Below, one piece after another: positions 7,569 to 17,749 of a stretch of DNA of 64,000 bases. The notes beneath the pieces were generated by a model, which made no database searches, was not told where the DNA came from, and was given only the letters and a program-made list of their open reading frames with translations. The position numbers and the translations under genes are program-made. Position 1 is the stretch's first letter. Each line of letters begins with the position of its first letter. The DNA comes from Pseudomonadota bacterium (GTDB taxonomy: Bacteria; Pseudomonadota; Gammaproteobacteria; Burkholderiales; Burkholderiaceae_C), in assembly GCA_020161065.1 (NCBI GenBank), contig JAIUPH010000039.1, positions 97,802 through 161,801 of the forward strand, written 5' to 3'.

Positions 7569-9239
7569 TCAGTTCAACCGCGCCACGCGGTCGGGCGCGC
7601 CGGGCGTCAGGCCGGGGTTGGCCTTGACGAAGGCTTCCAGCGCGTCGATGTCCATCATGCCGGTGCGCGCGTCGCGGCCCTGCTTCAGCACGGTGAAGTT
7701 GTCGCCGCCGCTGGCCAGGAAGCCGTTGACGGTGACGCGCACGGCATCGCCCGCGGCGATGGGTTTGCCGTCGAGCTTCAGGCTGTCGGCCAGCACGCGC
7801 TGGCCCAGCGGGCGCGCGGCGTCCCAGGTGTAGCCGAAGCCCTTGCTGACCTGCAGCACGCGGCCGGCGGCGCTGGGCTGGCCCTGCCACTGCTGCTCCA
7901 GCACCTGCACGAGCTGGGCGCCGGTCAGCGTCAGCGTGACCAGGTTGTTATAGAAGGGCTGCACCGAGAACAGGTTCTCGTAGCGCACCTGGCCGTCGGC
8001 CGGCATCGGCAGCGGGGCGCGGATGCCGCCGGGGTTCATCAGCGCGATCTGCGCGCCGGCGTCGCGCGTGGCGGCGAGCTGGGCGTCGGCGATCACCTGG
8101 CCCAGCGGGCTTTCGCCGTTGGGCGCGGCGGTCGGCGCCAGCGCGCCGCCGATGCGGCCCACCACGCGCTCGGCCAGCGGGCGCGAGAGTTTCTCGTACG
8201 CGGCGATCAGCGCGGTCTGCCGCGGGTCTTTGGCGAAGGATTCGGTGCGTACGATCTGGTTGTTAGCCTGGGCGCTGGTGACGTCGCCGGTCTTCGGGTC
8301 CAGCACCAGGTCGATCTCGGTGACGATGGTGCCGTACTTGTCGCCGCTGGTGACCAGGCGGCCGTCGATGCGGCAGTTGTAGGCGCGGTGCGTGTGGCCG
8401 CTGATCACCAGGTCCACCGCCTTGTCGAGCTTCTTCACGATGTCGACGATGGGGCCGCTGATGCCGGGGCATTCGTTGTAGTCGCCGGTCGGCGTGCCGC
8501 CTTCGTGGATGAGCACGACGATGGCCTCGATGCCCTGGCGCCGAAGCTCGGGCACCAGCGCGTTGACGGTCTCGGCCTCGTCGCGGAACTGCAGGCCTTT
8601 CACGCCGTCGGGCACCACGATGGTCGGCGTGTCTTTCAGCGTCAACCCGATGAAGGCGACCGGAATGCCCTGGAAGCGCTTGACGTAGTACGGCGCGAAC
8701 AGCGTCTTGCCGGTGGCGGTGTCCAGCGTGCTGGCCGCCAGGTAGCGGTACTGCGCGCCCTTGAACGGCGCCGGGCCCTTGCAGCCGTCGGCCGCACAGC
8801 CGCCGTTCTGCATGCGCAGCAGCTCGGCGGCGCCCTTGTCGAACTCGTGGTTGCCCACGGCCGAGGTCTCCAGCCCCATCAGCGACAGCGACTCGACGGT
8901 GGGCTCGTCCTTGAACAGCGCCGACAGCAGCGGCGAGGCGCCGATCAGGTCGCCAGCGGCCACGAAGATGTGGTTGGGGTTCTTGGCGCGCAGCTGTTGC
9001 ACCGCGGTGGCCAGGTGCTCGGCGCCGCCGGCCTTGACGACGACGGTCTTCGTGGGGTCGGCCGGGTCCTTGATGCGGATGCCGCCGGCCGAGGGCAGCA
9101 GGTTGCCGTGGAAGTCGTTGATCGCCAGGATCTTGACGTTGACCGGCTCGCTGGGCCGCAGCGGCGGCAGCGCGGCGCAGCCGGACAGCAGCGCGGCGAC
9201 GGCGAGGGCGATGACGATCGAAGGCGTGCGCTTTGACAT
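7569..9239 (-). CDS. Lipoprotein bifunctional metallophosphatase/5'-nucleotidase (UshA-like)
   Basis: Hydrolyses nucleoside mono- and possibly diphosphates outside the inner membrane to give nucleosides for uptake. 556 residues with a lipobox (LLSGC, Cys 21). The N-terminal metallophosphatase domain has DFHGN near 43, GDLIGAS near 98, GNHEFD near 130 and GHTH near 260, all dimetal ligands. The C-terminal 5'-nucleotidase domain carries NPGGIR, the substrate Phe region FSVQPFYN and the closing GFLASGGDNF. Gene order (between punA and deoA) matches a role feeding the salvage enzymes. The family often carries the name ushA, but the lipoprotein anchor differs from the soluble E. coli enzyme. Confidence 0.92.
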   Translation of the reverse strand: MSKRTPSIVIALAVAALLSGCAALPPLRPSEPVNVKILAINDFHGNLLPSAGGIRIKDPADPTKTVVVKAGGAEHLATAVQQLRAKNPNHIFVAAGDLIGASPLLSALFKDEPTVESLSLMGLETSAVGNHEFDKGAAELLRMQNGGCAADGCKGPAPFKGAQYRYLAASTLDTATGKTLFAPYYVKRFQGIPVAFIGLTLKDTPTIVVPDGVKGLQFRDEAETVNALVPELRRQGIEAIVVLIHEGGTPTGDYNECPGISGPIVDIVKKLDKAVDLVISGHTHRAYNCRIDGRLVTSGDKYGTIVTEIDLVLDPKTGDVTSAQANNQIVRTESFAKDPRQTALIAAYEKLSRPLAERVVGRIGGALAPTAAPNGESPLGQVIADAQLAATRDAGAQIALMNPGGIRAPLPMPADGQVRYENLFSVQPFYNNLVTLTLTGAQLVQVLEQQWQGQPSAAGRVLQVSKGFGYTWDAARPLGQRVLADSLKLDGKPIAAGDAVRVTVNGFLASGGDNFTVLKQGRDARTGMMDIDALEAFVKANPGLTPGAPDRVARLN

Positions 9240-9260
9240 GGCGTTAGCAACTTTCAGAAA

Positions 9261-10079
9261 TCAGATCTCGATCGCCGCCAGCACCGCGCGCATGAGCTGC
9301 AGCGCCTGCGCCTCGCCGGCCTTGGCGGTGGCCAGAGTATGCGCGTGGCTCAGCGCCTGGCGGTCCATGCCGGCGGCCATGTTGGTCAGCAGGCTCAAAC
9401 CCATCACCTTCATCCCGGCGTGGCGCGCCAGGATGGTCTCGGGCACCGTGCTCATGCCCACCGCCTGCGCGCCCAGCAGCCGCGCCATGCGGATCTCGGC
9501 CGGCGTCTCGAACTGCGGTCCCAGAAACCAGGCGTAGACGCCTTCGTGCAGCGTGATGCCCGCGGCCTGCGCCGCGGCCCGGGCCTGCGCGCGAAGGGCG
9601 GCGTCGTAGGCATCGGACAGGTCGACGAAGCGGTCGTCGCCGGGCTCGCCGAACAGCGGCGAGCGCTGCGACAGGTTGAGGTGGTCGCTGATCAGCATCA
9701 GCGAGGCGGGGCGCATCTGTTCGTCGCAGCTGCCGGCGGCGTTGGTCTGCACCAGCAGCTTCACGCCGCAGGCGGCCAGCGTGCGGATGGCGCCTTTCAT
9801 GCCGTCGGCCTCGCCGGTCTCGTAGGCGTGCTTGCGGCCGGCCAGCACCAGCACTTGGCGGCCTTCGATCATGCCGGCGCGCAGCAGCCCCGAATGCCCG
9901 CCGACGCTAAGCCGCGGGAAGGCCGGCAGCTCGGCATAAGGCACCTCGACGGCGTCGGCCACCTGCGCGGCCACCGCGCCCCAGCCCGAGCCGAGCAGGA
10001 TGGCCACCGCGGGGCGGCGGTCGCCCAGATGCTGCGTCAGCCGCGCGCGGCTGGTTTCGATGTCGTCGGCAATGCTCAT
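9261..10079 (-). CDS. Purine-nucleoside phosphorylase, trimeric type
   Basis: Cleaves inosine, guanosine or xanthosine with phosphate to base and ribose 1-phosphate. 272 residues of the PNP/MTAP class: phosphate loop LGSGWG near 30, GRKHAYE near 85, TNAAGS near 117, the base/ribose region GPQFETPAEIR near 200 with its Glu, GMSTVPE near 220 and LLTNMAAG near 242 with the base-binding Asn. The Glu/Asn pair indicates 6-oxopurine specificity (PunA/XapA-like). Its ATG overlaps the cdd stop (ATGA). Confidence 0.92.
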   Translation of the reverse strand: MSIADDIETSRARLTQHLGDRRPAVAILLGSGWGAVAAQVADAVEVPYAELPAFPRLSVGGHSGLLRAGMIEGRQVLVLAGRKHAYETGEADGMKGAIRTLAACGVKLLVQTNAAGSCDEQMRPASLMLISDHLNLSQRSPLFGEPGDDRFVDLSDAYDAALRAQARAAAQAAGITLHEGVYAWFLGPQFETPAEIRMARLLGAQAVGMSTVPETILARHAGMKVMGLSLLTNMAAGMDRQALSHAHTLATAKAGEAQALQLMRAVLAAIEI

Positions 10080-10516
10080 GCGCAAGCGTCCTTCTGCAGG
10101 TGATCGGGTCCGAAGCTGGCCGGCAGCAGCTCGCCCAGCGTGAAGCGCGCGCGCAGGCCGCTGGGGTCGGCAATCAACACCGGAAGGTCGTCGCTGCCGA
10201 ACTCGCGCAGCCGCTGCCGGCAGCCGCCGCAAGGCGTGCACAGCGCGGCGCCTTCGCCGACCACCAGCGCCGCCCGCAGCCGCCGCCCGCCGGCCAGCAC
10301 CAGCGCCGACAAGGCGCCGGCCTCGGCACACGCGCCCTGCGGATAGGCCGCGTTCTCGACGTTGCAGCCGGCATGGATGCGCCCCTGCTCGTCCAGCAGC
10401 GCGGCGCCGACCTTGAAGCGCGAGTAGGGCGCGTAGGCCCGCTCGCGAGCGGCGGTGGCGGCGGCAAGCAGGTCGGCCAGCAGTTGCGGCGCTAAGGGTT
10501 CTGATGCAGCGTTCAT
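10076..10516 (-). CDS. cdd: Cytidine deaminase
   Basis: Deaminates cytidine and deoxycytidine to uridine forms. The 146-residue product is the short tetrameric class. Zinc ligands and catalytic Glu are visible: CNVENAAY, then CAEAGAL with the proton-shuttling Glu, and PCGGCRQ with the remaining cysteines. The ORF is open farther upstream, but the ATG at 10516 gives the standard N terminus and nothing conserved lies before it. It is the first gene of the minus-strand nucleoside operon and overlaps punA by four bases. Confidence 0.92.
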   Translation of the reverse strand: MNAASEPLAPQLLADLLAAATAARERAYAPYSRFKVGAALLDEQGRIHAGCNVENAAYPQGACAEAGALSALVLAGGRRLRAALVVGEGAALCTPCGGCRQRLREFGSDDLPVLIADPSGLRARFTLGELLPASFGPDHLQKDACA

Positions 10517-10954
10517 TCTTCGATGAAGGGCTTCGGCAGAGTGGCGCGGCGCCGTCCGACGCGCCGCTTGCGGGTCGAACGTTTCGGTGATTTGGTGGGA
10601 ACGGGCGACCGGGTTGCAATGATGCGGCAGATGTCGGCCCGGCCCTGCCCCGGCATCGCGCCCGGATTCTGGAGCGGCAGGCACCGCGGCAGCAACGGCG
10701 GTCTCCCGACGTGGCGCGGCGGGGTCTGCCCAGGCGTCGACCTCTCGGCTTTGCTTCCGGCATGCACAATCGTCAAGAAACGCACCGCCATTGCCCGTTC
10801 ATGTCGAACGTCAGCTTCGTTGTCGCGCACTTGGTAAGACAGGGCCGAGCGCCGTCGCCTTTCCGAGGACGTGCAGCGACGCTCAACCGGAGTGGTTTCG
10901 GTTAAAGTGTTAGGCAGGATCAGCCGAACGCTGCCGCTCACCGAATCGATCCCA
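10517..10954. other. Gene-free gap with no supported CDS
   Basis: About 440 bp between the divergent cdd and zinc-ribbon genes. Several overlapping ORFs occur on both strands, but their proteins are Arg-rich and show no conserved motif, and none has a convincing ribosome site. The right half is less GC-rich than the flanks. GTTAGGC at 10909-10915 matches an integron attC core half-site, but I could not pair it with a partner at proper spacing. Promoters of both flanking units should lie here; I could not pick clear -35/-10 pairs. Confidence 0.5.
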
Positions 10955-11308
10955 ATGTATAACTGCCCAGCTTGCGGTCAACGCGGTATTCGAGCAGCCG
11001 CGAAGTGGTGGTCGTGGTCGGCCTGTCCTGGCAAATGCCGGCACTGCAAGACCCACGTCTGTGTGTCGGATCGCGACGACGGCGTTCATGTGGTCGCCAG
11101 CGGGCTGCTCCTGACCGCAGGCGGGTTCTTGGCGCTGAGCGTCCAGTCCTCGCTGCCGCTGTGGCTCGCGCTGGCGGCGGCCGTGTTCGTCGTCTTCTGC
11201 AGATGGCACACGCAGCCGCTTGCGCCGCTCACGTCGAAGCAGGTCACGGCGTCTCGCATCGCCGAAGCCGGCTTGTGGACCCTACTGCTGGCCAGCATGT
11301 TTGGCTAA
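10955..11308 (+). CDS. Small membrane protein with N-terminal zinc-ribbon cysteines
   Basis: 117 residues beginning MYNCPACGQRG. Cys 4, 7, 24, 28, 31 and 36 make one or two treble-clef or ribbon-like zinc sites, followed by two transmembrane segments near 46-62 and 66-83. The frame is open back to 10871, but the ATG at 10955 puts the CxxC at the N terminus as usual for such proteins. The G+C is lower than in the surrounding operons. No family name or function can be given; proteins of this shape occur as accessory genes in proteobacteria. Confidence 0.6.
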   Translation: MYNCPACGQRGIRAAAKWWSWSACPGKCRHCKTHVCVSDRDDGVHVVASGLLLTAGGFLALSVQSSLPLWLALAAAVFVVFCRWHTQPLAPLTSKQVTASRIAEAGLWTLLLASMFG

Positions 11309-11369
11309 GTGACCTCCGCCCACGGCAATCGCTCCCGGCCATTCGGCTGGCCGCCCCCAAGGAAAGGCC

Positions 11370-11831
11370 ATGCCTTCGCTTGACCACCGCGTTCCGCCGC
11401 CCGCACTCGCGGCGGTGCTCGCCGCTTGCATTTGGGGGCTGTCCCACGTCTTGCCCGGCGTCGACGTGCCGACTTCTGCGCGCGTCGCGCTTACGGTCGT
11501 GATCGCGTTCACCGGCCTGTCGTTCGGCATCGCCGGCACGCTGGCCTTTCGCAAGGCCAGGACCACGGTGAACCCGTTGCGGCCCGAACGCGCCAGCAGC
11601 CTCGTGCTCACCGGCGTCTACCGAATCTCCCGCAACCCGATGTACGTCGGCATGGCGCTGGCGCTGCTGTCCTGGGCCGTGTACCTGGCGTCGCCGCTGG
11701 CCTTGCTGGGGCCGGCGCTCTTCATCGCCTACATCACGCGATTCCAGATCAAGCCCGAAGAGCAAGCCTTGCTGGCCAAGTTCGGCCGGCCCTACGAGCA
11801 GTACATGGCCCGCGTGCGCCGCTGGATCTGA
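11370..11831 (+). CDS. Isoprenylcysteine carboxyl methyltransferase-like (ICMT) membrane protein
   Basis: 153 residues with four predicted membrane helices and the C-terminal SAM-binding signature of the ICMT/PEMT group: TGVYRISRNPMYVGMAL near 88-104, then IKPEEQALLAKFGRPYEQY with the conserved Glu pair and the ending RVRRWI. Bacterial members are integral-membrane methyltransferases whose substrates are mostly unknown; prenylated cysteine is not expected in bacteria. It follows the zinc-ribbon membrane gene by about 60 bp on the same strand and is convergent with the BMP transporter operon. Confidence 0.82.
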   Translation: MPSLDHRVPPPALAAVLAACIWGLSHVLPGVDVPTSARVALTVVIAFTGLSFGIAGTLAFRKARTTVNPLRPERASSLVLTGVYRISRNPMYVGMALALLSWAVYLASPLALLGPALFIAYITRFQIKPEEQALLAKFGRPYEQYMARVRRWI

Positions 11832-11876
11832 GGCCCGGCATGTCGCGCTGGCTGGCCGCGGTGCCGCCGGCCCTGA

Positions 11877-12884
11877 TTACCGCTCCTTGATGTACGGCGT
11901 CCCCAGCGCCTTCGGCGCCGCGGCGCGGCCGATGAAGCCGGCCAGCAGCACCACGGTCATCAAGTAGGGCAGCGCCTGGATGGCCTGTACCGGCACCTGC
12001 CCGCCGCCCAGCGCGGCGGGCAGGGCTACGCCTTGCAGCCGGATGGCCACGGCTTCCAGAAAGCCGAACAGCAGGCAGGCCGCCAGCGCGCCCAGCGGGT
12101 GCCATTTGCCGAAGATCATCGCCGCCAGCGCCATGTAGCCGCGGCCGGCGGTCATGTTGGGGATGAAGCTGGGCGTCAGCGCCAGCACGAGATAACTGCC
12201 GGCCAGTGCGCTGAGCACGCCGTTCAAGGCCAGCGCGGCATAACGCATGCCTTTGACGGACACGCCGGCGGCGTCGATCATCGCCGGGTTCTCGCCGGCG
12301 GCGCGCAGCCGCAGCCCGAAGCGCGTGCGGTACAGCAGCCACCAGACCACGGCCACCGCCGCCAGCGCGAGGTAGACGAAGCCGTCGTGCGACAGCAGCC
12401 CCAGCCCCAGCAGCGGGCCGACCAGCGGCCAGCCCTTCACCGCATCGGCCACGCCCGGCAGCAGCGGGCCCAGGCGCACCGCGTCGGGCAGCGGCGGCGT
12501 CTGGCCGCCCTGCTTGAACCAGGCGATGCCCAGCACCACGGTGAGGCCGGCGGCCGTCATCGTGATGGCCATGCCCAGCACGACCTGGTCGCCGCGGTGG
12601 CTGACGCAGGCGTAGCCGTGCAGCATCGACAAGGCCACGCCCACCGCAATGGCCGCCGCCAGCGCCAGCACCAGCGAGCCGGCGGCCACGCCCATGGCCG
12701 CGGCGGCAAAGGCGCACATCAGCATCTTGCCTTCCAGCCCGAGGTCGATGACGCCCGAGCGTTCGCTCAAGGTGCCGGCCAGCGCGCACAGGATGAGCGG
12801 CGTCGACACGCGCAGCGTCGACGCCAGCACGGTGGCGACCGTCACCTCGTCCACGACGTCACCTCGTCCACGACATCCCCTCAT
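11877..12884 (-). CDS. BMP-family nucleoside ABC transporter permease (second)
   Basis: 335 residues with about nine membrane helices and the type II permease signature of the YufQ/NupQ group (GVIDLGLEGKMLMCAF near 45-60, GRGYMALAAMIFGKWHP near 245). It works with the other permease, the ATPase and the lipoprotein-like receptor to import nucleosides. An ATG at 12884 overlaps the stop of the upstream permease. A 17-bp tandem duplication at 12841-12874 lies inside the first codons and supplies a GAGGTG five bases before an in-frame GTG at 12854, so the true start may be that GTG. Confidence 0.93.
   Translation of the reverse strand: MRGCRGRGDVVDEVTVATVLASTLRVSTPLILCALAGTLSERSGVIDLGLEGKMLMCAFAAAAMGVAAGSLVLALAAAIAVGVALSMLHGYACVSHRGDQVVLGMAITMTAAGLTVVLGIAWFKQGGQTPPLPDAVRLGPLLPGVADAVKGWPLVGPLLGLGLLSHDGFVYLALAAVAVVWWLLYRTRFGLRLRAAGENPAMIDAAGVSVKGMRYAALALNGVLSALAGSYLVLALTPSFIPNMTAGRGYMALAAMIFGKWHPLGALAACLLFGFLEAVAIRLQGVALPAALGGGQVPVQAIQALPYLMTVVLLAGFIGRAAAPKALGTPYIKER
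12841..12874. repeat. 17-bp exact tandem duplication
   Basis: Two identical 17-bp units, gtcacctcgtccacgac, abut at 12857/12858 within the 5' end of the second permease gene. Seventeen is not a multiple of three, so the copy shifts the frame of the extra unit. On the coding strand each unit contains GAGGTGAC, which resembles a ribosome-binding site. Confidence 0.9.
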
Positions 12885-13999
12885 CCATGCGCCGCCTCGC
12901 GCGGCCGCCGCAGCGTGCGGTGCAGGCGCGCCAGCGCCGGCGCCGCCACCTGCGACATGGCGCCGGCGAACAGCACGATCAGCCCCTGCAGCGTGAACAC
13001 CATCTCGCGGCTGAAGCCCTGGATCTCGAAGGCCAGCTCGGCGCCGCCCTGGTACAGCGCGCCGAACAGCAGCGACGCCAGCACGATGCCCAGCGGGTGG
13101 TTGCGCCCGATCAGCGACACCGCGATGCCGGCGAAGCCCGCGCCGGCGACGAACTCGGCCAGCAGCCGGCCCTGCACGCCGGCCAGCTCGTTGATGGCCA
13201 CCAGCCCGGCCAGCGCGCCCGACAGCATCATCGAGCGCATGATCTGCGTGCGCGGCGCGATGCCGGCATAACGCGCTGCCTCAGGGGAGAAGCCGACGGC
13301 GCGCAGCGCATAGCCCGGCTGCGAGCGGAACAGCGCCAGCGCCACGCCCACCGCGGCGGCCAGCGCCAGCAGCAGGCTCAGGTTGAGCGGCGTCTTCGGC
13401 CAGTCCACGCCCAGCCAGGCCATCAGCTCGTGCCAGCCCGGCATGCGCGCGCTGTCGCCGAAGGCGCGGCTCTCGGGCGCCATGTTGCCCGGCTCTTTCA
13501 GCGGGCCCACCAGCAGGTAGCCCAGCAGCGCCGCGGCGAGGAAATTGAACATGATGGTGGTGATCACCACGTGGCTGCCGCGCCAGGCCTGCAGCGCCGC
13601 CGGCACCGCGGCCCAGGCCAGGCCGAAGGCCATGGCGGCGACGATCATCAGCGGCAGCGTCAGCACCGCCGGCAGATGCGGCGCGAAGGCCAGCGCCGCC
13701 AGCGTGGCGCCCAGCCCGCCCATCATCGCCTGGCCCTCGCCGCCGATGTTGAACAGCCCGCCGTGGAAGGCCACCGCCACCGCCAGCCCGGTGAAGACGA
13801 AGGTGGTGGCGTAGTACAGCGTGTAGCTCAGGCCCGCCTTGGAGCCGAAGGCGCCCTTGACCAGCAGCCCCAGCACCTGGCCGGGATCGTGGCCGACGAT
13901 CAGCAGCACGATGGCGCTGACGGCCAGCGCCATGCCCAGATTCACCGCCGGCAGCAGCACCAGGTCCATCCAGCGCGGCAGCTCGGTCGGCTGACTCAT
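12881..13999 (-). CDS. BMP-family nucleoside ABC transporter permease (first)
   Basis: 372 residues, YufP/NupP group. It has eight to ten membrane helices; the conserved cytoplasmic motif FHGGLFNIGGEGQAMMGG near 80-97 and the block GFAGIAVSLIGRNHPLGI near 290 are typical of these permeases. It starts 4 bp after the ATPase stop and its stop overlaps the next permease start, so all four transporter genes form one transcript. The family imports purine and pyrimidine nucleosides (known for NupABC-type systems), which agrees with the neighbouring salvage genes. Confidence 0.94.
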   Translation of the reverse strand: MSQPTELPRWMDLVLLPAVNLGMALAVSAIVLLIVGHDPGQVLGLLVKGAFGSKAGLSYTLYYATTFVFTGLAVAVAFHGGLFNIGGEGQAMMGGLGATLAALAFAPHLPAVLTLPLMIVAAMAFGLAWAAVPAALQAWRGSHVVITTIMFNFLAAALLGYLLVGPLKEPGNMAPESRAFGDSARMPGWHELMAWLGVDWPKTPLNLSLLLALAAAVGVALALFRSQPGYALRAVGFSPEAARYAGIAPRTQIMRSMMLSGALAGLVAINELAGVQGRLLAEFVAGAGFAGIAVSLIGRNHPLGIVLASLLFGALYQGGAELAFEIQGFSREMVFTLQGLIVLFAGAMSQVAAPALARLHRTLRRPREAAHG

Positions 14000-14003
14000 G
14001 ACG

Positions 14004-15541
<1,538 letters not shown>

Positions 15542-15542
<1 letters not shown>

Positions 15543-16510
15543 CAGTTGCAGGCGTTCTTGGCCATGTAGTCCGTCACCACGATCTTGCCGGCGATGATGT
15601 CGGCTTTGGCGGCGTCCACCTTGCGCTTCATCTCGGCGCTCACCAGCTTGGCGTTGTTGTCGTCCAGCGCGTAGTCGACGCCGCCTTCCTTCAGGCCCAG
15701 CACCGTCACGCCCGGCGTCGTGCCCTTGAAGGCGTTGTAGACCGCCACGTCCACGCGCTTGACCATGCTGGTCAGCATCGTGCCCGGGTGCAGGTGGTTC
15801 TGGTTGCTGTCGACGCCGATGGCCAGCTTGCCGGCGTCCTTGGCCGCCTGGTACACGCCCACGCCGGTGCCGCCGGCGGCGGCGAAGACCACGTCCACGC
15901 CCTTGGCGAACTGCGCCTTGGCCAGCTCGGCGCCGCGCGCCGGGTCGTTCCAGGCCGCGGGCGTGGTGCCGGTCATGTTGGCGCTGACCTCCACCTTGGG
16001 GTTGGCGTACTTGGCGCCCTGCTCGTAGCCGCACTGGAACTTGCGGATCAGCGGGATGTCCATGCCGCCCACGAAGCCCACCTTGCCGGTCTTGCTGGCC
16101 ATGGCCGCCATCATGCCGACCAGGAAGCTGCCTTCGTGCTCCTTGAAGACGATGCTTTGCACGTTGGGCAGGTTGACCACCGAGTCGACGATGGCGAACT
16201 GCAGCTTCGGGAACTCCTTGGCCACCTTCTCCATGCTGCTGCCCTGCGAGAAGCCGATGCCCACGATGGGGTTGGCGCCGCGCTCGGCCATGCGGCGCTT
16301 GGCCTGCTCGCGCTGCGCGGGGTTGCTGATCTCGAATTCGAGGTAGGGCTTGCCGGTTTCCTTCTTCCAGCGCTCGGCGCCGTCGTAGGCGGCCTGGTTG
16401 AAGGACTTGTCGAACTTGCCGCCCATGTCGTAGATGACGGCGGGCTCGGCCCGGGCGGCGGTGGCCGCGGCGGCCAGGGCGATGGCGAGCAGGACGGGCT
16501 TGGCGTTCAT
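15542..16510 (-). CDS. BMP-family ABC transporter substrate-binding protein
   Basis: 322 residues with a Sec signal peptide (MNAKPVLLAIALAAAATAARA), so a soluble periplasmic receptor rather than a lipoprotein. The mature protein starts EPAVIYDMGGKFDKSFNQAAYDG, the hallmark of the Bmp/PnrA nucleoside-binding proteins, and carries GIGFSQGSSM, KVGFVGGMDIPL and VFAAAGGTGVGVYQAAK. A purine-rich ribosome site (GGAG...AAGAG) precedes the ATG. The ORF runs a little farther upstream, but that part is not signal-like. First gene of the transporter operon, divergent from the adenosine deaminase gene with a 75-bp shared control region. Confidence 0.94.
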
Positions 16511-16585
16511 GGGCGGCTCTTTCTTTCTCCGGCGCCAAATGGCGCGGCGGCAGGATAGCAAGACTCGGCACTAGCATGAACACCC

Positions 16586-17638
16586 ATGACGCCGCCCGAC
16601 TTCGCCCTCGCCCTGCCCAAGGTGCTGCTGCATGAACACCTGGACGGCGGCCTGCGCGTGGCCACGCTGCTGGACTTGCTGCGCCAGCGCGGCCTGGCCG
16701 CGCCGGCGGCCGACGCCGAAGGGCTGGCCGCCTGGTTCCAGGCGCGCGCGCATGCCGGCAGCCTGGTGGAGTACTTGAAAGGCTTCGAGCTGACCGTGGC
16801 CGCCATGGCCAGCCCGGCGGCGCTGCAGCGCGTGGCCTTCGAAGCCGCCGAAGACGCGCGCGCCCAGGGCTGCGTGCTGGCCGAGTTCCGCATCGCGCCG
16901 CTGCTGTTCGAGGCCCACGGCATCGCGCCCGACGAGGCGGTGCGCGCACTGCTGGCCGGGCTGGCGCAATCGGCGCTGCCCAGCGGGCTGATCGTCTGCG
17001 CGATGCGGCAGCTGCCGGTGGCAGACACCTTGCGCGCCGCCGAGCTGGCCTTGCGCTGGCAGGGCCGCGGCGTCGTCGGCTTCGACCTCGCGGGGCCCGA
17101 GCGCGGCTTTCCGCCGGCGCTGCACGCCGCCGCGCTGCAGCGCGTGCGCGACGCCGGGCTGCCGATCACGCTGCACGCCGGCGAAGCCGACGAGGCCGAG
17201 CGCGTGGTGGAGGCCGGCCGCCTGGGTGCGCGCCGCATCGGCCACGGCGTGCATCTGGCGCAGGCGCTGGCCGACCCGGCGCGCCGGCAGCTGGTCGACG
17301 AGGCCAGGAACCTGGGCCTGCACCTGGAGGTCTGCCCCACCAGCAACGTGCACACCGGCGTGGCGCCCGAGCTGGCGCGCCACCCCATCACGGCGCTGTG
17401 GCGGGCCGGGCTGTCTTTGAGCTTCCACACCGACAACACGCTGATGAGCTGCATCACGCTGGCCGGCGAAGCGCGCGCCTTGCTGGCCGAGACGCCGCTG
17501 ACGGCCGCCGACCTCGTGCAGATGCAATGGCAGGCGGCCGGCGCCTCGTTCCTGGGCGCCGAGCGGCGCGCCGCGGCGCGCGCGGCGATTGCCGACTTTG
17601 CACGCGAGCGGGCCATCGCCTTGCCGCCGCTGGTCTAG
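16586..17638 (+). CDS. add: Adenosine deaminase
   Basis: Converts adenosine or deoxyadenosine to inosine forms, supplying the purine phosphorylase. 350 residues. Zinc/catalytic motifs in order: LLHEHLDGG near 15, LHAGEADEAE near 197 (zinc His and proton-donor Glu), GHGVHLAQ near 219, VCPTSNVHTG near 250, and SFHTDNTLMS near 277 with the last metal Asp. HEHLDGG and TDN replace the HVHLDGS and TDDP of the E. coli enzyme; these forms are, as far as I recall, usual in a group common in actinobacteria. Divergent from the nucleoside transporter. A TAGCAT at 16572-16577 ends only 8 bp before the ATG. Confidence 0.92.
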   Translation: MTPPDFALALPKVLLHEHLDGGLRVATLLDLLRQRGLAAPAADAEGLAAWFQARAHAGSLVEYLKGFELTVAAMASPAALQRVAFEAAEDARAQGCVLAEFRIAPLLFEAHGIAPDEAVRALLAGLAQSALPSGLIVCAMRQLPVADTLRAAELALRWQGRGVVGFDLAGPERGFPPALHAAALQRVRDAGLPITLHAGEADEAERVVEAGRLGARRIGHGVHLAQALADPARRQLVDEARNLGLHLEVCPTSNVHTGVAPELARHPITALWRAGLSLSFHTDNTLMSCITLAGEARALLAETPLTAADLVQMQWQAAGASFLGAERRAAARAAIADFARERAIALPPLV

Positions 17639-17749
17639 GCCCTCCCCCCTTTGCGGGGCGCCGCGGCGTCGCCGCCGGCGCCCGCCGGACGCAGAATAGG
17701 CGGCTGGTGTACTGGTTAGGGCAGGCACCGCAGACAAGGGAGCTTCGAC

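Noticed and set aside
10523-10905. Small ORFs on both strands in the gap before the zinc-ribbon gene
   Set aside because: Arg/Pro-rich, overlapping, no ribosome sites and no conserved features; not supportable as genes.
10881-10915. Integron attC site
   Set aside because: Only half-site-like heptamers 28 bp apart; a real attC is at least about 55 bp with paired inner boxes. No integrase gene nearby.
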